The position numbers and the translations under genes are program-made. The notes beneath the pieces were generated by a model. It was not told the DNA's origin and did no database searches. It worked only from the letters and a program-made list of their open reading frames with translations. DNA of 10,526 nucleotides, taken from assembly GCA_965651365.1 (NCBI GenBank), contig CBFGSA010000099.1, forward strand, positions 1-10,526, written 5' to 3'. Origin of the DNA: DASSBG01 sp965651365 (lineage in GTDB: Bacteria; Pseudomonadota; Gammaproteobacteria; Xanthomonadales; Rhodanobacteraceae). Of the stretch, positions 5,911-10,526 are shown piece by piece (within the stretch, counting starts at the first letter, position 1; every line of letters starts with the position of its first letter).

Positions 5911-7028
5911 TGGAGCAGTTTCTCATGCGCGGCCGCCGTCTGCTGCGGCGCATCGTGGCGCGTCCGCGCCTTGATCTGCCGCTGGCTGGCGCCCTGCTGA
6001 TTCTCATGCTGCTGGGCCTGATAATCCTCTACAGCGCATCGGACAAGAGTACATCCGTAGTGTTGAGCCAGGCGCTGCGTATTGGCATTGGCATTGCTCT
6101 GTTGCTGGGTATGTCCCGGCTGCCGCCATCCATGCTGCGCAGCTGGACTCCGTGGTTCTACGGTTTCAGCGTGCTGGTGCTGATTGTGGTCGCCATTCTG
6201 GGCGAGGGGCGCGGTGCCTATCGCTGGCTTGACCTGGGTATCGTGCGCTTTCAGCCCTCGGAACTGCTCAAGTTGAGCGTGCCGATGATGGTGGCCTGGT
6301 ATCTGCATCCGCGGCGATTGCCGCCGTCATGGGCAGACATCATCGTGGTCGGTGTGCTGATCGCGGTGCCGGCTTTTCTGATTTACAAACAGCCGGACCT
6401 GGGCACGGCCCTGCTGGTTGCTGCTGCGGGCGGGTTTGTGTTGTTCCTGTCCGGCATCACCTGGCGGCGTATCGGCTTGCTGGTCGGCTTGGTGGCTGCG
6501 GCGGCACCGGTTGTCTGGCATTTCCTGCACGGCTACCAGCGGCAACGGGTGATGACCTTTCTCAATCCCGAGCTGGACCCGCTGGGCGATGGCTGGCACA
6601 TTATCCAGTCCAAGATCGCAGTGGGCTCGGGTGGGCTGCTGGGCAAGGGCTGGCATCATGGCACCCAGTCGCATCTGGAGTTTCTGCCCGAGCACACCAC
6701 CGATTTCATCATGGCCGTGTTTGCCGAGGAGTTTGGCCTGCTGGGCGTGCTGGCGTTGTTTGCCCTGTACCTGTTCATCATCGGGCGCTGCCTGTGGATT
6801 GCCAGCCAGGCACGCGACACCTGGTCGCGGCTGGTGGGCGGGGCGTTGGCGATGAGCTTTTTTGTTTACGTGGTGGTCAACGGCGGCATGGTCAGCGGCG
6901 TGCTGCCCGTGGTCGGCGTGCCTTTGCCCCTGGTCAGCTACGGCGGCACGTCGGCCGTGTCCCTGCTGGCGGCATTCGGTGTGCTGATGTCGATCCACGC
7001 ACACCGCAAGTTGACCGCCAACATGTGA
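5907..7028 (+). CDS. rodA: Peptidoglycan glycosyltransferase RodA
   Basis: RodA is the SEDS-family polymerase that joins lipid II disaccharides into glycan strands at the inner membrane, working with PBP2. The 373-residue product (E. coli 370) is strongly hydrophobic, with about ten membrane spans. Family marks include GAYRWLDLGIVRFQPSELLK, the long periplasmic-loop segment GDGWHIIQSKIAVGSGGLLG, and HGTQSHLEFLPEHTTDFIM. The last contains Asp266, equivalent to the essential Asp262 of E. coli RodA. The C-terminal VSGVLPVVGVPLPLVSYGGT is the conserved SEDS signature. The start ATG at 5907 overlaps the mrdA stop; a second ATG follows directly at 5910. GGAG at 5895-5898 provides a ribosome-binding site 8 nt upstream of the first. 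A 36-nt gap separates it from mltB. The gene is also called mrdB. Confidence 0.97.
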   Translation: MMEQFLMRGRRLLRRIVARPRLDLPLAGALLILMLLGLIILYSASDKSTSVVLSQALRIGIGIALLLGMSRLPPSMLRSWTPWFYGFSVLVLIVVAILGEGRGAYRWLDLGIVRFQPSELLKLSVPMMVAWYLHPRRLPPSWADIIVVGVLIAVPAFLIYKQPDLGTALLVAAAGGFVLFLSGITWRRIGLLVGLVAAAAPVVWHFLHGYQRQRVMTFLNPELDPLGDGWHIIQSKIAVGSGGLLGKGWHHGTQSHLEFLPEHTTDFIMAVFAEEFGLLGVLALFALYLFIIGRCLWIASQARDTWSRLVGGALAMSFFVYVVVNGGMVSGVLPVVGVPLPLVSYGGTSAVSLLAAFGVLMSIHAHRKLTANM

Positions 7029-7064
7029 TTCGACCTCTCCAAACCTGCGGCAGCATGATACGCT

Positions 7065-8147
7065 ATGCACATGAATTATCGGCATTTTGTTCCAGTGATC
7101 GGCGCATTCCTGGTGGCGATGGCCATTGCACTCCCGGTGGCTTCTTTCGCCCATGAGAAGCACCCGGGCGAGCGTGCGTTTGCGGCCGGCGTGGCCAAGC
7201 GGCACAAGGTGTCCAAACAGGCCATTCTCACGGCGTTGAACCAGGCCGAGCGCAAGCAGAGCATCATCGATGCGATGCAGCGGCCAGCCGAATCCAAACC
7301 GTGGCCGGCCTATCGCGCGCTGTTCATGACGCCGCTGCGTATCGGCGGCGGCATTGTGTTTTACCGCGCCAACCACGCGCTGCTTGAGCGCATTGCCGAC
7401 CAGTACGGTGTCGATCCGCAATACATCGTGGCCATTCTCGGCGTGGAAACCAATTACGGCACGCATACCGGGCAGTACCGGGTGCTGGATGCACTGACGA
7501 CACTGGCCTTTCATTACCCGCCGCGAGCGAAGTATTTCCGCGGCGAGCTGGAAAAGTTTCTGACCATGCCCGCGAGTCAGCTGCCGGGACCGCTGCTCGA
7601 CATCAAGGGCTCGTATGCCGGCGCCATGGGCTGGGGCCAGTTCATGCCGACCAGCGTGGCGGCCTATGCCCGCGACGAGGACGGTGACGGGCATATCGAC
7701 CTGGTCGGCTCACTGCCGGACATCCTGGCGAGCGTGGCCAATTACCTGGCCCGGCACGGCTGGCAGCGCGGTCAGCCGGTTGCCATCGGTGCCGATGCCG
7801 CGCCAGGCGCAAAAACGGTCAAGCGCGCCCGCAGCAAGCCGTTGTATACCGTCGGTGCGCTGCAGGCGCACGGTTACGCGCCGACCAAGAAAGTGGCGGC
7901 GGACACCCCGGCCACAGTGTTGTCTCTGGAGGCCGACAGCGATGGCACGCAGCAACGGTACTGGTTCACGTTCAACAATTTCTATGTCATCACGCGCTAC
8001 AACCGCAGCCCGCTCTACGCCATGGCCGTGACCGAACTGGCCCAGGCCATCGCCAAGGGTAGTACGGATCCGGCCGATCCGGCTGGCGCTGCTGGCATTG
8101 CGGCGGATACGAATGCCGCCAAGCGGGTAGCCGGCAAGAGCCGATGA
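7065..8147 (+). CDS. mltB: Periplasmic lytic murein transglycosylase, MltB family
   Basis: MltB-type enzymes cleave the beta-1,4 bond between MurNAc and GlcNAc, leaving 1,6-anhydroMurNAc ends. The 360-residue product carries the family-3 catalytic segment ILGVETNYGTHTGQYRVLDA with catalytic Glu128. It also has the signature KGSYAGAMGWGQFMPTS, a DEDGDGHIDL segment and the conserved YWFTFNNFYVITRYNRSPLYA. The N-terminus is a signal peptide with a hydrophobic core (about 10-27) and probable cleavage after SFA, before HEKHPG. It contains no lipobox cysteine, so the enzyme should be soluble in the periplasm, unlike lipoprotein E. coli MltB. The C-terminal tail after about 333 is rich in alanine. 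The start could be ATG 7065 or ATG 7071; neither has a clear ribosome-binding site. Its stop overlaps the rlpA start by 4 nt. Confidence 0.95.
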   Translation: MHMNYRHFVPVIGAFLVAMAIALPVASFAHEKHPGERAFAAGVAKRHKVSKQAILTALNQAERKQSIIDAMQRPAESKPWPAYRALFMTPLRIGGGIVFYRANHALLERIADQYGVDPQYIVAILGVETNYGTHTGQYRVLDALTTLAFHYPPRAKYFRGELEKFLTMPASQLPGPLLDIKGSYAGAMGWGQFMPTSVAAYARDEDGDGHIDLVGSLPDILASVANYLARHGWQRGQPVAIGADAAPGAKTVKRARSKPLYTVGALQAHGYAPTKKVAADTPATVLSLEADSDGTQQRYWFTFNNFYVITRYNRSPLYAMAVTELAQAIAKGSTDPADPAGAAGIAADTNAAKRVAGKSR

Positions 8148-9064
8148 GGCATGGCCTGTGGTTGTTGATGCTGCTGGCGTTGGTCGGCTGTGCTCGCGAG
8201 AAGACGCGCAAGGCGGAATCTGCACCCATTTCTTCCACCCCGAGTGCCAATACGGGGCAAGCCGGTGTCAGGGACAATATCCAGTTGCCGCAGTCGAGTC
8301 GTTACGCCCAGACGCGGGACTCCAGTCCGGAGGGTGACGATGCGGAACTGGCGGCAGTGGCGCAGCTCAAGGAGCCGGTCCCGCATGACGAACCGCGCTC
8401 GCGCTACGGCAATGGCCCGACCTACACGGTACGCGGCAAGACCTATCGTGTCTTGTCCAGTGCCCGCGGCTACCACGCCGAGGGCATTGCGTCCTGGTAC
8501 GGGCGCAAGTTCCATGGCCACCTGACCTCCAGTCTGGAGCCGTATGACATGTACAAGTTCACGGCGGCGCACAAGACGTTGCCGCTGCCGAGCTATGTGC
8601 GGGTGACCAATCTGGACAATGGGCGCAGCGTGATCGTGCGCGTCAATGACCGCGGCCCATTTCATGCCAACCGGCTGATCGACCTGTCATGGGCGGCGGC
8701 TGTCCGGCTCGGCATCTGGAAACACGGCACGGGCGTGGTCGATGTCCAGGCGATCGACCCGGACCATCCCGGGGAACTGCCGTCGCCCGCTGCGGTCACA
8801 GCCACGGGGCACAAGCCCGAGCTGTACCTGCAGGTAGGCGCCTATGCCGATGCCGCCAACGCGCAGCGCATGCTGGATCGTTTGCGCGGATTGGGCATTG
8901 CCGGCGCCCGGCTGGAACGCTCCCGAGCGCGCGGGCGCGAGCTGTCGCGAGTGCGGATCGGGCCGGTGGCCGATGTCACGGTGCTCGATCGACTGACCCG
9001 GACCCTGAGTCGCCACGGAATCCAGGCGGCCCGCGTCGAAATTCAACCAACATCCGAGGAATGA
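8144..9064 (+). CDS. rlpA: Septal/rare lipoprotein RlpA, lytic transglycosylase with SPOR domain
   Basis: RlpA is an outer-membrane lipoprotein. In Pseudomonas aeruginosa it is a lytic transglycosylase acting on glycan strands stripped of stem peptides. The 306-residue product begins with a lipoprotein signal ending in the lipobox LVGC (Cys16), with Ala at +2, which favours outer-membrane sorting. A low-complexity linker runs to about 105. The double-psi beta-barrel domain follows: GIASWYGRKFHG, TAAHKTLPLPSYVRVTNLDN and VRVNDRGPFHANRLIDLS. Glu132, His143 and Asp169 occupy the expected active-site positions, with the same 11-residue Glu-His spacing as in P. aeruginosa RlpA. The C-terminal 75 or so residues (LYLQVGAYADAANAQRML onward) form a SPOR domain, which binds denuded glycan at division sites. 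The barrel entry reads TSSLEPYD where TSNGE or TSSGE is more usual. The gene is coupled to mltB and is 4 nt from dacA. Confidence 0.95.
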   Translation: MRHGLWLLMLLALVGCAREKTRKAESAPISSTPSANTGQAGVRDNIQLPQSSRYAQTRDSSPEGDDAELAAVAQLKEPVPHDEPRSRYGNGPTYTVRGKTYRVLSSARGYHAEGIASWYGRKFHGHLTSSLEPYDMYKFTAAHKTLPLPSYVRVTNLDNGRSVIVRVNDRGPFHANRLIDLSWAAAVRLGIWKHGTGVVDVQAIDPDHPGELPSPAAVTATGHKPELYLQVGAYADAANAQRMLDRLRGLGIAGARLERSRARGRELSRVRIGPVADVTVLDRLTRTLSRHGIQAARVEIQPTSEE

Positions 9065-9068
9065 TTGC

Positions 9069-10310
9069 ATGAGGCTTGTGAACAATGTGCTGGGCGCTGT
9101 CCTTGTTGCCGGAGCCGCCTTTTGGACCGCCGCGCCGGCCCTGGCTCAGGACACCCCTCCGCCACCGGCGCCGAGTGTGCCGGCCATTTCGGTGCCCGCG
9201 CCCGAACCGCCCAGCATTGATGCCAAAAGCTGGGTCCTTATGGACTATGCCAGCGGTCGCGTGCTGGCCAGCAAGAATCCGGATGAGCGGGTCGAGCCGG
9301 CGTCGATCACCAAGATCATGACCGACTATGTTGTCTCGGCCGAAATTGCCAATGGCAAGGTCAGGATGGGCGACCCGGTGTTCATCAGCGAACATGCCTG
9401 GCGTGCCGGTGGTGCCGGTACGGATGGCTCCACCAGCTTTCTCAAGGTCAATTCCAAAGTGCCGCTGAAGGATCTGCTCTACGGCATGATCATCCAGTCT
9501 GGCAATGACGCGGCCATTGCCCTGGCCGAACACGTGGCCGGTTCCGAGCAGGCTTTCGCCCAGCTCATGAACGCCTACGCCAAGCGGTTGGGCATGAGCG
9601 GAACCCACTACATGAATGCCTCGGGCTATCCAGCCGAAGACCACTACACCACCGCACGTGATGTGGCCATACTGTCGCGTGCGCTGATCCACGATTTTCC
9701 GGATGACTACGCCATTTCCGGCATCAAGAAATTCGAATGGAACGGCATTACCCAGCACAACCGCAATACCCTGTTGTGGCGCGATCCGAGCGTGGATGGC
9801 ATCAAGACGGGCCATACCAGCGCCGCGGGCTATTGTCTGGCCGCATCGGCCAAGCGTGGCGACCAGCGCATGATTGCCATCGTCATGGGCGCCGGCAGCA
9901 ACAAGGCGCGCAGCAATGATGCACAGGCATTGCTCAACTATGGCTTCCGCTTTTATGAAACACACGAGCTGTACAAGGCCGGTCAGATCCTGGCCGATCC
10001 AGCCCTGTGGAAAGGCGAGAGCGACAAGCTGCCGATCGGCGTCAGCGAAAACGTGCTGGTGACCGTGCCGCGCGGACAGTACGACAAGCTCAAGGCCCGC
10101 ATGCAGATCCCGGCGACCCTGATTGCGCCGATCAAGAAGGGCCAGAAGCTCGGAACGCTCGAGGTGACGCTGGATGGCAAGCCCGTGTTGACGCGGCCGC
10201 TGGTCAGCCTGGCGGATGCGCCCGAGGGCGGATTTTTTTCGCGCATGGTCGATTCGGTCATGCTGATGTTCAAGAGCGACGATCAGCCCGAGACAAAGGA
10301 GGCCCAGTGA
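9069..10310 (+). CDS. dacA: D-alanyl-D-alanine carboxypeptidase, PBP5 type
   Basis: This enzyme removes the terminal D-Ala from pentapeptide stems in the periplasm, limiting cross-linking by PBP2 and other transpeptidases. The 413-residue product has a signal peptide cleaved probably after ALA (26/27). A proline-rich stretch (about 29-49) follows, then the peptidase S11 domain. The active-site triad is complete: Ser79-Ile-Thr-Lys82, Ser144-Gly-Asn146 and Lys246-Thr-Gly-His249. A PBP5 C-terminal beta domain (about 290-390) follows. The last part, GGFFSRMVDSVMLMFKSDD, resembles the amphipathic helix that tethers PBP5 to the outer face of the inner membrane. GAGGA at 9056-9060, 8 nt before the ATG, supports the start. 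The gene is 4 nt after rlpA and overlaps ybeD. The paralogue names dacC and dacD cannot be excluded, but the syntenic position before ybeD favours dacA. Confidence 0.96.
   Translation: MRLVNNVLGAVLVAGAAFWTAAPALAQDTPPPPAPSVPAISVPAPEPPSIDAKSWVLMDYASGRVLASKNPDERVEPASITKIMTDYVVSAEIANGKVRMGDPVFISEHAWRAGGAGTDGSTSFLKVNSKVPLKDLLYGMIIQSGNDAAIALAEHVAGSEQAFAQLMNAYAKRLGMSGTHYMNASGYPAEDHYTTARDVAILSRALIHDFPDDYAISGIKKFEWNGITQHNRNTLLWRDPSVDGIKTGHTSAAGYCLAASAKRGDQRMIAIVMGAGSNKARSNDAQALLNYGFRFYETHELYKAGQILADPALWKGESDKLPIGVSENVLVTVPRGQYDKLKARMQIPATLIAPIKKGQKLGTLEVTLDGKPVLTRPLVSLADAPEGGFFSRMVDSVMLMFKSDDQPETKEAQ
10295..10302 (+). promoter_or_regulatory. Strong ribosome-binding site for ybeD
   Basis: AAAGGAGG, nearly the full anti-16S complement, lies 4 nt before GTG at 10307, inside the end of dacA. 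It supports the GTG start and independent reinitiation on ybeD. Confidence 0.75.
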
Positions 10311-10526
10311 ACGAGGGCAACGGCAACACCCGCGAGCGCGAAGCCAAGGGCTTCCAGTTCCCTGGCGAATTCGAAATCACCGCGATGGGCAACGCCGATG
10401 CGGATCTGATGAACCACGTGCCGAAGCTGCTGGAGCGGACTGGCGTCAAGGTACTGCATGAAACCGTCACCCACCGTCCTTCGCGCAAGGGCAACTACAT
10501 TGCCGTGCGCGTGCAGATCCGCTGTG
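10307..10526 (+). CDS. ybeD: YbeD/DUF493 family protein, 5' part
   Basis: The first 73 codons are present; the gene runs off the right edge. The segment GFQFPGEFEITAMGNAD near residue 15 and the later SRKGNYIAVRVQI match the pattern of the small YbeD (DUF493, UPF0250) family, which has a ferredoxin-like ACT-type fold of about 90 residues. The molecular role is not established; its usual place just before lipB and lipA gave rise to the label 'lipoate regulatory protein'. Here it follows dacA as in E. coli, so lipB and lipA would be expected next, outside the window. The GTG start overlaps the dacA stop (GTGA) and has a strong ribosome-binding site. The first 14 or so residues are polar and charged, and longer than in E. 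coli. Confidence 0.9.
   Translation, partial: MNEGNGNTREREAKGFQFPGEFEITAMGNADADLMNHVPKLLERTGVKVLHETVTHRPSRKGNYIAVRVQIRC

Noticed and set aside
7011..7064. TTGACC near the end of rodA as part of an mltB promoter
   Set aside because: The stretch 16-18 nt downstream has no -10-like hexamer. The nearest AT-rich element is too far away.
6327..7694. Long minus-strand frame opposite rodA and mltB
   Set aside because: It crosses two well-defined genes, has shadow-like composition and no motif.
8976..9965. Minus-strand frame of 329 codons opposite rlpA and dacA
   Set aside because: It is antisense to the DacA catalytic domain, with no motif or plausible ribosome-binding site recognised.
1..10526. 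Mobile element, defence system, CRISPR or toxin-antitoxin
   Set aside because: No transposase, integrase, repeat array or accessory gene is present. All coding space belongs to recognised housekeeping families.

Overview
This window is chromosomal housekeeping DNA from a GC-rich gammaproteobacterium. The MreB sequence, the kinase type and the gene order look most like the Xanthomonadales (Lysobacterales). That placement comes from remembered family resemblance, not a search. There are no transposases, phage genes, tRNAs, CRISPR arrays or composition breaks, and I found no undescribed system.

Layout. Positions 1-46 are the 3' end of a 5S rRNA gene, followed by a strong intrinsic terminator (58-96), so an rRNA operon ends here. 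A 171-nt non-coding gap follows. Next, on the minus strand and convergent with the rRNA operon, is a PfkB-family kinase resembling the mycobacterial adenosine kinase AdoK (268-1203). A 195-nt divergent intergenic region (1204-1398) must hold the promoters for this kinase and for everything to its right.

From 1399 to the right edge, nine plus-strand genes are packed head to tail: mreB, mreC, mreD, mrdA (PBP2), rodA, mltB, rlpA, dacA and the start of ybeD. Four junctions are 4-nt stop/start overlaps (mreC/mreD, mrdA/rodA, mltB/rlpA, dacA/ybeD). One gap is 4 nt (rlpA-dacA). The three longer gaps are 90, 61 and 36 nt. No terminator was found between the genes, so they are probably one operon or a few overlapping transcription units.

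Function. The operon encodes the rod-shape peptidoglycan machine and its trimming enzymes. MreB filaments under the inner membrane organise MreC and MreD, which activate the RodA glycan polymerase and PBP2 transpeptidase pair. MltB and RlpA are lytic transglycosylases that cut glycan strands. DacA (PBP5 type) is the D,D-carboxypeptidase that removes terminal D-Ala from stem peptides. YbeD is a small DUF493 protein usually found just before lipB-lipA. In E. coli mreBCD and mrdA-rodA-rlpA-dacA-ybeD are separate loci; here they are joined and include mltB. The most unusual local details are two very short open frames that bridge the gaps before mreC and mrdA and end at the next gene's ribosome-binding site or start.
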